64,000 nt of DNA from positions 330,906,177-330,970,176 of the forward strand of contig NC_090448.1 of the NCBI RefSeq assembly GCF_031143425.1, in the 5' to 3' direction. Shown in pieces: positions 11,601-23,021 of the stretch (its first letter is position 1; the number at the start of each line of letters is the position of its first letter). The DNA is from Pleurodeles waltl. Its lineage: Eukaryota > Chordata > Amphibia > Caudata > Salamandridae. The position numbers were made by a program, and so were the translations under genes. The notes beneath the pieces were generated by a model. The model ran no database searches, had not been told where the DNA came from, and saw nothing but the letters and a program-made list of their open reading frames with translations.

Positions 11601-13620
11601 AGGGTTGGTAGGTTTCCCTAGGTGCCGGCTGAGCTAGGGGCCAAAATCTACAGGTAGGCACTTTGCAAAAAACACCTCTGTTTTCTGTAAAAAAATTGGG
11701 ATGTGTCCATGTTGTGTTTTGGGCCATTTCCTTTCGTGGGCGCTAGGCCTACCCACACAAGTGAGGTACCATTTGTATTGGGAGACTTGGGGGAACGCTG
11801 GGTGGAAGGAAATTTGTGGCTCCTCTCAGATTCCAGAACTTTCTGTCACCGAAATGTGAGGAAAATGTGTTTTTTAGCCAAATTTTGAGGTTTGCAAAAG
11901 ATTCTGGGTAACAGAACCTGGTCAGAACCCCACAAACCACCCCATCTTGGATTCCCCTAGGTCTCTAGTTTTAAAAAATGCACAGGTTTGGTAGGTTTCC
12001 CTAGGTGCCGGCTGAGCTAGGGGCCAAAATCTACAGGTAGGCACTTTGCAAAAAACACCTCTGTTTTCTGTAAAGAAATTGGGATGTGTCCACGTTGTGT
12101 TTTGGGCCATTTCCTTTCGTGGGCGCTAGGCCCACCCTCACAAGTGAGGTACCATTTTTATCGGGAGACTTGGGGGAACGCTGGGTGGAAGGAAATTTGT
12201 GGCTCCTCTCAGATTCCAGAACTTTCTGTCACCGAAATGTTAGGAAAATGTGTTTTTTTAGCCACATTTTGAGGTTTGCAAAGGATTCTGGGTAACAGAA
12301 CCTGGTCAGAGCCCCACAAGTCACCCCATCTTGGATTCCCCTAGATCTCTAGTTTTCAAAAATGCAGAGGTTTGGTAGGTTTCCCTAGGTGCCGGCTGAG
12401 CTAGGGTCCAAAATCTACAGGTAGGCACTTTGCAAAAAACACCTCTGTTTTCTGTAAAAAAATTGGGATGTGTCCACGTTATGTTTTGGGCCATTTCCTT
12501 TCATGGGCGCTAGGCCTACCCACACAAGTCAGGTACCATTCTTATCGGGAGACTTGGGGGAACGCTGGATGGAAGGAAATTTGTGGCTCCTCTCAGATTC
12601 CAGAACTTTCTGTCACCGAAATGTGAGGAAAATGTGTTTTTTAGCCATATTTTGAGGTTTGCAAAGGATTCTGGGTAACAGAACCTGGTCAGAGCCCCAC
12701 AAGTCACCCCATCTTGGATTCCCCTAGATCTCTAGTTTTCAAAAATGCACAGGTTTGGTAGGTTTCCCTAGGTGCCGGCTGAGCTAGGGTCCAAAATCTA
12801 CAGGTAGGCACTTTGCAAAAAACACCTCTGTTTTCTGTAAAAAAATTGGGATGTGTCCACGTTGTGTTTTGGGCCATTTCCTTTCATGGGCGCTAGGCCT
12901 ACCCACACAAGTCAGGTACCATTCTTGTCGGGAGACTTGGGGGAACGCTGGATGGAAGGAAATTTGTGGCTCCTCTCAGATTCCAGAACTTTCTGTCACC
13001 GAAATGTGAGGAAAATGTGTTTTTTAGCCATATTTTGAGGTTTGCAAAGGATTCTGGGTAACAGAACCTGGTCAGAGCCCCACAAGTCACCCCATCTTGG
13101 ATTCCCCTAGATCTCTAGTTTTCAAAAATGCACAGGTTTGGTAGGTTTCCCTAGGTGCCGGCTGAGCTAGGGGCCAAAATCTACAGGTAGGCACTTCGCA
13201 AAAAACACCTCTGTTTTCTGTAAAAAAATTGGGATGTGTCCATGTTGTGTTTTGGGCCATTTCCTTTCATGGGCGCTAGGCCTACCCACACAAGTGAGGT
13301 ACCATTCTTATCGGGAGACTTGTGGGAACGCTGGGTGGAAGGAAATTTGTGGCTCCTCTCAGATTCCAGAACTCTCTGTCATCGAAATGTGAGGAAAATG
13401 TGGTTTTTTTAGCCAAATTTTGAGGTTTGCAAAGGATTCTGGGTAACAGAACCTGGTCAGAGCCCCACAAGCCACCCCATCTTGGATTTCCCTAGGTCTC
13501 TAGTTTTCAGAAATGCACAGGGTTGGTAGGTTTCCCTAGGTGCCGGATGAGCTAGGGGCCAACATCTACAGGTAGGCACTTTGCAAAAAACACCTCTGTT
13601 TTCTGTAAAAAAATTGGGAT
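8635..13620. repeat. Higher-order repeat, 13-monomer version (4,986 bp), copy 1
   Basis: Order is a b c d e f g h i j k l m/m', with starts at 8635, 9021, 9404, 9786, 10169, 10552, 10935, 11318, 11703, 12086, 12470, 12853 and 13236. It is the second of two adjacent HOR copies and matches 23022-28007 at a constant offset of 14,387 bp. The h monomer (11318) has CTCTCGGTCATC and ATCTTCGATT, and it is absent from the neighbouring copy at 4033-8634. From unit d onward it also pairs with 54874-58708 at an offset of 45,088 bp. Confidence 0.93.
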
Positions 13621-16600
13621 GTGTCCATGTTGTGTTTTGGGCCATTTCCTTTCGTGGGCGCTAGGCCTACGCACACAAGTGAGGTACCATTTTTATCGGG
13701 AGACTTGGGGGAACGCTGGGTGGAAGGAAATTTGTGGCTCCTCTCAGATTCCAGAACTTTCTGTCACCGAAATGTGAGGAAAATGTGTTTTTTAGCCAAA
13801 TTTTGAGGTTTGCAAAGGATTCTGGGTAACAGAACTTGGTCAGAGCCCCACAAGTCACCCCATCATGGATTCCCCTAGATCTCTAGTTTTCAAAAATGCA
13901 CAGGTTTGGTAGGTTTCCCTAGGTGCCGGCTGAGCTAGGGGCCAAAATCTACAGGTAGGCACTTTGCAAAAAACACCTCTGTTTTCTGTAAAAAAATTGG
14001 GATGTGTCCACGTTGTGTTTTGGGCCATTTCCTTTCGTGGGCGCTAGGCCTACCCACACAAGTGAGGTACCATTTTTATCGGGAGAGTTGGAGGAACGCT
14101 GGGTGGAAGGAAATTTGTGGCTCCTCTCAGATTCCAGAACTTTCTGTCACCGAAATGTGAGGAAAATGTGTTTTTTAACCAAATTTTGAGGTTTGCAAAG
14201 GATTCTGGGTAACAGAACCTGGTCAGAGCCCCACAAGTCACCCCATCTTGGATTCCCCTAGATCTGTAGTTTTCAAAAATGCACAGGTTTGGTAGGTTTC
14301 CCTAGGTGCCGGCTGAGCTAGGGGCCAAAATCTACAGGTAGGCACTTCGCAAAAAACACCTCTGTTTTCTGTAAAAAAATTGGGATGTGTCCACGTTGTG
14401 TTTTGGGCCATTTCCTTTCGTGGGCGCTAGGCCTACCCACACAACTGAGGTACCATTTTTATCGGGAGACTTGGAGGAACGCTGGGTGGAAGGAAATTTG
14501 TGGCTCCTCTCAGATTCCAGAACTTTCTGTCATCGAAATGTGAGGAAAATGTGTTTTTTTTAGCCATATTTTGAGGTTTGCAAAGGATTCTGGGTAACAG
14601 AACCTGGTCAGAGCCCCACAAGCCACCCCATCTTGGATTCCCCTAGGTCTCTAGTTTTCAGAAATGCACAGGGTTGGTAGGTTTCCCTAGGTGCCGGCTG
14701 AGCTAGGGGCCAACATATACAGGTAGGCACTTTGCAAAAAACACCTCTGTTTTCTGTAAAATAATTGGGATGTGTCCACGTTGTGTTTTGGGCCATTTCC
14801 TTTTGTGGGCGCTAGGCCTACCCACACAAGTGAGGTACCATTTTTATCGGGAGAATTGGGGGAACGCTGGGTGGAAGAAAATTTGTGGCTCCTCTCAGAT
14901 TCCAGAACTTTCTGTCACCGAAATGTGAGGAAAATGTGTTTTTTAGCCAAATGTTGAGGTTTGCAAAGGATTCTGGGTAACAGAACCTGGTCAGAGCCCC
15001 ACAAGTCACCCCATCTTGGATTCCCCTAGATCTCTAGTTTTCAAAAATGCACAGGTTTGGTAGGTTTCCCTAGGTGCCGGCTGAGCTAGGGGCCAAAATC
15101 TACAGGTAGGCACTTCGCAAAAAACACCTCTGTTTTCTGTAAAAAAATTGGGATGTGTCCACGTTGTGTTTTGGGCCATTTCCTTTCGTGGGCGCTAGGC
15201 CTACCCACACAAGTGAGGTACCATTTTTATCGGGAGAGTTGGAGGAACGCTGGGTGGAAGGAAATTTGTGGCACCTCTCAGATTCCAGAACTTTCTGTCA
15301 CCGAAATGTGAGGAAAATGTGTTTTTTAGCCAAATTTTGAGGTTTGCAAAGGATTCTGGGTAACAGAACCTGGTCAGAGCCCAAAAAGTCACCCCATCTT
15401 GGATTCCCCTAGATCTCTAGTTTTCAAAAATGCACAGGTTTGGTAGGTTTCCCTAGGTGCCGGCTGAGCTAGGGGCCAAAATCTACAGGTAGGCACTTCG
15501 CAAAAAACACCTCTGTTTTCTGTAAAAAAATTGAGATGTGTCCATGTTGTGTTTTGGGCCATTTCCTTTCATGGGCGCTAGGCCTACCCACACAAGTGAG
15601 GTACCATTCTTATCGGGAGACTTGCGGGAACGCTGGGTGGAAGGAAATTTGTGGCTCCTCTCAGATTCCAGAACTCTCGGTCATCGAAATGTGAGGAAAA
15701 TGTGTTTTTTTTAGCCAAATTTTGAGGTTTGCAAAGGATTCTGGGTAACAGAACCTGGTCAGAGCCCCACAAGCCACCCCATCTTCGATTCCCCTAGGTC
15801 TCTAGTTTTCAGAAATGCACAGGGTTGGTAGGTTTCCCTAGGTGCCGGCTGAGCTAGGGGCCAAAATCTACAGGTAGGCACTTTGCAAAAAACACCTCTG
15901 TTTTCTGTAAAAAAATTGGGATGTGTCCATGTTGTGTTTTGGGCCATTTCCTTTCGTGGGCGCTAGGCCTACCCACACAAGTGAGGTACCATTTGTATTG
16001 GGAGACTTGGGGGAACGCTGGGTGGAAGGAAATTTGTGGCTCCTCTCAGATTCCAGAACTTTCTGTCACCGAAATGTGAGGAAAATGTGTTTTTTAGCCA
16101 AATTTTGAGGTTTGCAAAAGATTCTGGGTAACAGAACCTGGTCAGAACCCCACAAACCACCCCATCTTGGATTCCCCTAGGTCTCTAGTTTTAAAAAATG
16201 CACAGGTTTGGTAGGTTTCCCTAGGTGCCGGCTGAGCTAGGGGCCAAAATCTACAGGTAGGCACTTTGCAAAAAACACCTCTGTTTTCTGTAAAGAAATT
16301 GGGATGTGTCCACGTTGTGTTTTGGGCCATTTCCTTTCGTGGGCGCTAGGCCCACCCTCACAAGTGAGGTACCATTTTTATCGGGAGACTTGGGGGAACG
16401 CTGGGTGGAAGGAAATTTGTGGCTCCTCTCAGATTCCAGAACTTTCTGTCACCGAAATGTTAGGAAAATGTGTTTTTTTAGCCACATTTTGAGGTTTGCA
16501 AAGGATTCTGGGTAACAGAACCTGGTCAGAGCCCCACAAGTCACCCCATCTTGGATTCCCCTAGATCTCTAGTTTTCAAAAATGCACAGGTTTGGTAGGT

Positions 16601-17396
16601 TTCCCTAGGTGCCGGCTGAGCTAGGGTCCAAAATCTACAGGTAGGCACTTTGCAAAAAACACCTCTGTTTTCTGTAAAAAAATTGGGATGTGTCCACGTT
16701 GTGTTTTGGGCCATTTCCTTTCATGGGCGCTAGGCCTACCCACACAAGTCAGGTACCATTCTTATCAGGAGACTTGGGGGAACGCTGGATGGAAGGAAAT
16801 TTGTGGCTCCTCTCAGATTCCAGAACTTTCTGTCACCGAAATGTGAGGAAAATGTGTTTTTTAGCCATATTTTGAGGTTTGCAAAGGATTCTGGGTAACA
16901 GAACCTGGTCAGAGCCCCACAAGTCACCCCATCTTGGATTCCCCTAGATCTCTAGTTTTCAAAAATGCACAGGTTTGGTAGGTTTCCCTAGGTGCCGGCT
17001 GAGCTAGGGTCCAAAATCTACAGGTAGGCACTTTGCAAAAAACACCTCTGTTTTCTGTAAAAAAATTGGGATGTGTCCACGTTGTGTTTTGGGCCATTTC
17101 CTTTCATGGGCGCTAGGCCTACCCACACAAGTCAGGTACCATTCTTGTCGGGAGACTTGGGGGAACGCTGGATGGAAGGAAATTTGTGGCTCCTCTCAGA
17201 TTCCAGAACTTTCTGTCACCGAAATGTGAGGAAAATGTGTTTTTTAGCCATATTTTGAGGTTTGCAAAGGATTCTGGGTAACAGAACCTGGTCAGAGCCC
17301 CACAAGTCACCCCATCTTGGATTCCCCTAGATCTCTAGTTTTCAAAAATGCACAGGTTTGGTAGGTTTCCCTAGGTGCCGGCTGAGCTAGGGGCCA
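13621..17396. repeat. Satellite block n-o-p-q-r-h-i-j-k-l
   Basis: Starts are at 13621, 14004, 14387, 14772, 15155, 15538, 15923, 16306, 16690 and 17073. It continues the preceding HOR with different subtypes. n has CCTACGCACAC, q has GAGAATTGG plus AAATGTTG, and r has TGGCACCTC plus GCCCAAAAAG. It then re-enters the h-i-j-k-l order seen in the 13-monomer block. The segment is matched at 28008-31782 (offset 14,387) and at 58709-62927. It ends at the 100-bp deletion junction. Confidence 0.92.
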
Positions 17397-17741
17397 TAGG
17401 CCTACCCACACAAGTGAGGTACCATTCTTATCGGGAGACTTGTGGGAACGCTGGGTGGAAGGAAATTTGTGGCTCCTCTCAGATTCCAGAACTCTCTGTC
17501 ATCGAAATGTGAGGAAAATTTGTTTTTTTTTAGCCAAATTTTGAGGTTTGGAAAGGATTCTGGGTAACAGAAGCTGGTCAGAGCCCCACAAGCCACCCCA
17601 TCTTGGATTCCCATAGGTCTCTAGTTTTCAGAAATGCACAGGGTTGCTAGGTTTCCCTAGGTGCCGGCTGAGCTAGGGGCCAACATCTACAGGTAGGCAC
17701 TTTGCAAAAAACACCTCTGTTTTCTGTAAAAAAATTGGGAT
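17397..17741 (+). repeat. m-type monomer lacking its 5' 100 bp (copy 2)
   Basis: GGGGCCA at 17396 is followed directly by TAGGCCTACCC, the same junction as at 2919/2920. The 17073-to-17742 spacing is 669 bp, identical to copies 1 and 3. This copy has private changes such as AAAATTTG before the T-tract and CCCATAGG further on. Confidence 0.9.
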
Positions 17742-19372
17742 GTGTCAACGTTGTGTTTTGGGCCATTTCCTTTTGTGGGCGCTAGGCCTACCCACACAAG
17801 TGAGGTACCATTTTTATCGGGAGACTTGGAGGAACGCTGGGTGGAAGGAAATTTGTGGCTCCTCTCAGATTCCAGAACTTTCTGTCATCGAAATGTGAGG
17901 AAAATGTGGTTTTTTTAGCCAAATTTTGAGGTTTGCAAAGGATTCTGGGTAACAGAACTTGGTCAGAGCCCCACAAGTCACCCCATCATGGATTCCCCGA
18001 GATCTCTAGTTTTCAAAAATGCACAGGTTTGGTAGGTTTCCCTAGGTGCCGGCTGAGCTAGGGGCCAAAATCTACAGGTAGGCACTTTGCAAAAAACACC
18101 TCTGTTTTCTGTAAAAAAATTGGGATGTGTCCACGTTGTGTTTTGGGCCATTTCCTTTCGTGGGCGCTAGGCCTACCCACACAAGTGAGGTACCATTTTT
18201 ATCGGGAGAGTTGGAGGAACGCTGGGTGGAAGGAAATTTGTGGCTCCTCTCAGATTCCAGAACTCTCTGTCATCGAAATGTGAGGAAAATGTGTTTTTTT
18301 TTTAGCCAAATTTTGAGGTTTGCAAAGGATTCTGGGTAACAGAACCTGGTCAGAGCCCCACAAGTCACCCCATCTTGGATTCCCCTAGATCTGTAGTTTT
18401 CAAAAATGCACAGGTTTGGTAGGTTTCCCTAGGTGCCGGCTGAGCTAGGGGCCAAAATCTACAGGTAGGCACTTCGCAAAAAACACCTCTGTTTTCTGTA
18501 AAAAAATTGGGATGTGTCCACGTTGTGTTTTGGGCCATTTCCTTTCGTGGGCGCTAGGCCTACCCACACAAGTGAGGTACCATTTTTATCGGGAGACTTG
18601 GAGGAACGCTGGGTGGAAGGAAATTTGTGGCTCCTCTCAGATTCCAGAACTTTCTGTCACCGAAATGTGAGGAAAATGTGTTTTTTAGCCAAATTTTGAG
18701 GTTTGCAAAGGATTCTGGGTAACAGAACCTGGTCAGAGCCCCACAAGTCACCCCATCTTGGATTCCCCTAGATCTCTAGTTTTCAAAAATGAACAGGTTT
18801 GGTAGGTTTCCCTAGGTGCCGGCTGAGCTAGGGGCCAAAATCTACAGGTAGGCACTTCGCAAAAAACACCTCTGTTTTCTGTAAAAAAATTGGGATGTGT
18901 CCATGTTGTGTTTTGGGCCATTTCCTTTCATGGGCGCTAGGCCCACACCCACACAAGTCACGTACCATTCTTATCGGGAGACTTGAGGGAACGCTGGGTG
19001 GAAGGAAATTTGTGGCTCCTCTCAGATTCCAGAACTTTCTGTCACCGAAATGTGAGGAAAATGTGTTTTTTAGCCAAATTTTGAGGTTTGCAAAGGATTC
19101 TCGGTAACAGAACCTGGTCAGAGCCCCACAAGTCACCCCATCTTGGATTCCCCTAGATCTCTTGTTTTCAGAAATGCACAGGGTTGGTAGGTTTCCCTAG
19201 GTGCCGGCTGAGCTAGGGGCCAAAATCTACAGGTAGGCACTTTGCAAAAAACACCTCTGTTTTCTGTAAAAAAATTGGGATGTGTCCACGTTGTGTTTTG
19301 GGCCATTTCCTTTCGTGGGCGCTAGGCCTACCCACACAAGTGAGGTACCATTTTTATCGGGAGAGTTGGAGG
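17742..19372. repeat. Junction zone with hybrid and unique monomers
   Basis: Starts are at 17742, 18127, 18514, 18897 and 19282. Unit 17742 begins as m' (GTCAACG, ACTTGGAGG, TGTGG plus T7) and ends as n (AACTTGG, CATCATGG, CCCCGAG). Unit 18127 is a-like with a T10 tract at 18294-18303, the longest in the window, and is 387 bp. Unit 18514 is b-like in its 5' part. Unit 18897 is unique. Unit 19282 is o-like and leads into the repeat of the left-edge block. This monomer order occurs nowhere else in the window, so I read the stretch as a boundary between large duplicated blocks. Confidence 0.85.
18897..19281 (+). repeat. Unique divergent monomer lacking the GGTACC site
   Basis: A 2-bp insertion turns the usual GGCCTACCCACAC into GGCCCACACCCACAC (about 18941-18955). 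The nearly universal GGTACC becomes CGTACC at 18961-18966. Later differences are ATTCTCGGTAAC (near 19098) and CTCTTGTTTTC (near 19159). The T-tract is T6, so the 385-bp length comes from the insertion. No other monomer in the window carries this combination. Confidence 0.85.
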
Positions 19373-22300
19373 AACGCTGGGTGGAAGGAAATTTGTGGCT
19401 CCTCTCAGATTCCAGAACTTTCTGTCACCGAAATGTGAGGAAAATGTGTTTTTTAGCCAAATTTTAAGGTTTGCAAAGGATTCTGGGTAACAGAACCTGG
19501 TCAGAGCCCCACAAGTCACCCCATCTTGGATTCCCCTAGATCTGTAGTTTTCAAAAATGCACAGGTTTGGTAGGTTTCCCTAGGTGCCGGCTGAGCTAGG
19601 GGCCAAAATCTACAGGTAGGCACTTCGCAAAAAACACCTCTGTTTTCTGTAAAAAAATTGGGATGTGTCCATGTTGTGTTTTGGGCCATTTCCTTTCATG
19701 GGCGCTAGGCCTACCCACACAAGTGAGGTACCATTCTTATCGGGAGACTTGCGGGAACGCTGGGAGGAAGGAAATTTGTGGCTCCTCTCAGATTCCAGAA
19801 CTCTCTGTCATCGAAATGTGAGGAAAATGTGTTTTATTTTTAGCCAAATTTTGAGGTTTCGAAAGGATTCTGGGTAACAGAACCTGGTCAGAGCCCCACA
19901 AGCCACCCCATCTTGGATTCCCCTAGGTCTCTAGTTTTCAGAAATGCACAGGGTTGGTAGGTTTCCCTAGGTGCTGGCTGAGCTAGGGGCCAACATCTAG
20001 AGGTAGGCACTTTGCAAAAAACACCTCTGTTTTCTGTAAAAAAATTGGGATGTGTCCACGTTGTGTTTTGGGCCATTTCCTTTCGTGGGCGCTAGGCCTA
20101 CCCACACAAGTGAGGTACCATTTTTATCGGGAGACTTGGAGGAACGCTGGGTGGACGGAAATTTGTGGCTCCTCTCAGATTCCAGAACTTTCTGTCATCG
20201 AAATGTGAGGAAAATGTGTTTTTTTTAGCCAAATTTTGAGGTTTGCAAAGGATTCTGGGTAACAGAACCTGGTCAGAGCCCCACAAGCCACCCGATCTTG
20301 GATTCCCCTAGGTCTCTAGTTTTCAGAAATGCACAGGGTTGGTAGGTTTCCCTAGGTGCCGGCTGAGCTAGGGGCCAACATATACAGGTAGGCACTTTGC
20401 AAAAAACACCTGTTTTCTGTAAAATAATTGGGATGTGTCCACGTTGTGTTTTGGGCCATTTCCTTTTGTGGGCGCTAGGCCTACCCACACAAGTGAGGTA
20501 CCATTTTTATCGGGAGACTTGGGGGAACGCTGGGTGAAAGAAAATTTGTGGCTCCTCTCAGATTCCAGAACTTTCTGTCACCGAAATGTGAGGAAAATGT
20601 GTTTTTTAGCCACATTTTGAGGTTTGCAAAGGATTCTGGGTAACAGAACCTGGTCAGAGCCCCACAAGCCACCCCATCTTGGATTCCCCTAGGTCTCTAG
20701 TTTTCAGAAATGCACAGGGTTGGTAGGTTTCCCTAGGTGCTGGCTGAGCTAGGGGCCAACATCTAGAGGTAGGCACTTTGCAAAAAACACCTCTGTTTTC
20801 TGTAAAGAAATTGGGATGTGTCCACGTTGTGTTTTGGGCCATTTCCTTTCGTGGGCGCTAGGCCCACCCTCACAAGTGAGGTACCATTTTTATCGGGAGA
20901 CTTGGGGGAACGCTGGGTGGAAGGAAATTTGTGGCTCCTCTCAGATTCCAGAACTTTCTGTCACCGAAATGTTAGGAAAATGTGTTTTTTTAGCCACATT
21001 TTGAGGTTTGCAAAGGATTCTGGGTAACAGAACCTGGTCAGAGCCCCACAAGTCACCCCATCTTGGATTCCCCTAGATCTCTAGTTTTCAAAAATGCACA
21101 GGTTTGGTAGGTTTCCCTAGGTGCCGGCTGAGCTAGGGTCCAAAATCTACAGGTAGGCACTTTGCAAAAAACACCTCTGTTTTCTGTAAAAAAATTGGGA
21201 TGTGTCCACGTTGTGTTTTGGGCCATTTCCTTTCATGGGCGCTAGGCCTACCCACACAAGTCAGGTACCATTCTTGTCGGGAGACTTGGGGGAACGCTGG
21301 ATGGAAGGAAATTTGTGGCTCTTCTCAGATTCCAGAACTTTCTGTCACCGAAATGTGAGGAAAATGTGTTTTTTAGCCATATTTTGAGGTTTGCAAAGGA
21401 TTCTGGGTAACAGAACCTGGTCAGAGCCCCACAAGTCACCCCATCTTGGATTCCCCTAGATCTCTAGTTTTCAAAAATGCACAGGTTTGGTAGGTTTCCC
21501 TAGGTGCCGGCTGAGCTAGGGTCCAAAATCTACAGGTAGGCACTTTGCAAAAAACACCTCTGTTTTCTGTAAAAAAATTGGGATGTGTCCACGTTGTGTT
21601 TTGGGCCATTTCCTTTCATGGGCGCTAGGCCTACCCACACAAGTCAGGTACCATTCTTGTCGGGAGACTTGGGGGAACGCTGGATGGAAGGAAATTTGTG
21701 GCTCTTCTCAGATTCCAGAACTTTCTGTCACCGAAATGTGAGGAAAATGTGTTTTTTAGCCATATTTTGAGGTTTGCAAAGGATTCTGGGTAACAGAACC
21801 TGGTCAGAGCCCCACAAGTCACCCCATCTTGGATTCCCCTAGATCTCTAGTTTTCAAAAATGCACAGGTTTGGTAGGTTTCCCTAGGTGCCGGCTGAGCT
21901 AGGGGCCATAGGCCTACCCACACAAGTGAGGTACCATTCTTATCGGGAGACTTGTGGGAACGCTGGGTGGAAGGAAATTTGTGGCTCCTCTCAGATTCCA
22001 GAACTCTCTGTCATCGAAATGTGAGGAAAATGTGTTTTTTTTTAGCCAAATTTTGAGGTTTGGAAAGGATTCTGGGTAACAGAAGCTGGTCAGAGCCCCA
22101 CAAGCCACCCCATCTTGGATTCCCCTAGGTCTCTAGTTTTCAGAAATGCACAGGGTTGCTAGGTTTCCCTAGGTGCCGGCTGAGCTAGGGGCCAACATCT
22201 ACAGGTAGGCACTTTGCAAAAAACACCTCTGTTTTCTGTAAAAAAATTGGGATGTGTCAACGTTGTGTTTTGGGCCATTTCCTTTCGTGGGCGCTAGGCC

Positions 22301-23021
22301 TACCCACACAAGTGAGGTACCATTTTTATCGGGAGACTTGGAGGAACGCTGGGTGGAAGGAAATTTGTGGCTCCTCTCAGATTCCAGAACTTTCTGTCAT
22401 CGAAATGTGAGGAAAATGTGGTTTTTTTAGCCAAATTTTGAGGTTTGCAAAGGATTCTGGGTAACAGAACCTGGTCAGAGCCCCACAAGCCACCCCATCT
22501 TGGATTTCCCTAGGTCTCTAGTTTTCAGAAATGCACAGGGTTGGTAGGTTTCCCTAGGTGCCGGCTGAGCTAGGGGCCAATATCTACAGGTAGGCACTTT
22601 GCAAAAAACACCTCTGTTTTCTGTAAAAAAATTGGGATGTGTCCACCTTGTGTTTTGGGCCATTTCCTTTCGTGGGCGCTAGGCCTACGCACACAAGTGA
22701 GGTACCATTTTTATCGGGAGACTTGGGGGAACGCTGGGTGGAAGGAAATTTGTGGCTCCTCTCAGATTCCAGAACTTTCTGTCACCGAAATGTGAGGAAA
22801 ATGTGTTTTTTAGCCAAATTTTGAGGTTTGCAAAGGATTCTGGGTAACAGAACTTGGTCAGAGCCCCACAAGTCACCCCATCATGGATTCCCCGAGATCT
22901 CTAGTTTTCAAAAATGCACAGGTTTGGTAGGTTTCCCTAGGTGCCGGCTGAGCTAGGGGCCAAAATCTACAGGTAGGCACTTTGCAAAAAACACCTCTGT
23001 TTTCTGTAAAAAAATTGGGAT
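19373..23021. repeat. Second copy of the left-edge block
   Basis: Position 19373 aligns with position 1 at an offset of 19,372 bp. Starts are at 19665, 20052, 20435, 20818, 21202, 21585, 22254 and 22639. The TTTTATTTTT tract (near 19832), GGTTTCGAAAGG (near 19855) and CCCGATCTTGG (near 20291) all recur at the predicted places. The copy has two k/l monomers instead of three, so the offset drops by exactly 383 to 18,989 bp. It contains the third 100-bp-deleted m unit. Confidence 0.92.
21909..22253 (+). repeat. m-type monomer lacking its 5' 100 bp (copy 3)
   Basis: GGGGCCA at 21908 joins TAGGCCTACCC at 21909. The junction is base-identical to those at 2919/2920 and 17396/17397, which supports spread of one deletion by duplication. 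The 21585-to-22254 spacing is 669 bp. Confidence 0.9.

Noticed and set aside
18828..19136. Minus-strand open frame of 102 codons, the longest in the window, and a plus-strand 97-codon frame at 4802-5095
   Set aside because: Both are chance extensions of the short frames that appear in every monomer, caused by indels in T-tract or insertion regions. They have no recognisable domain, and their repeated counterparts stop after 61-71 codons.
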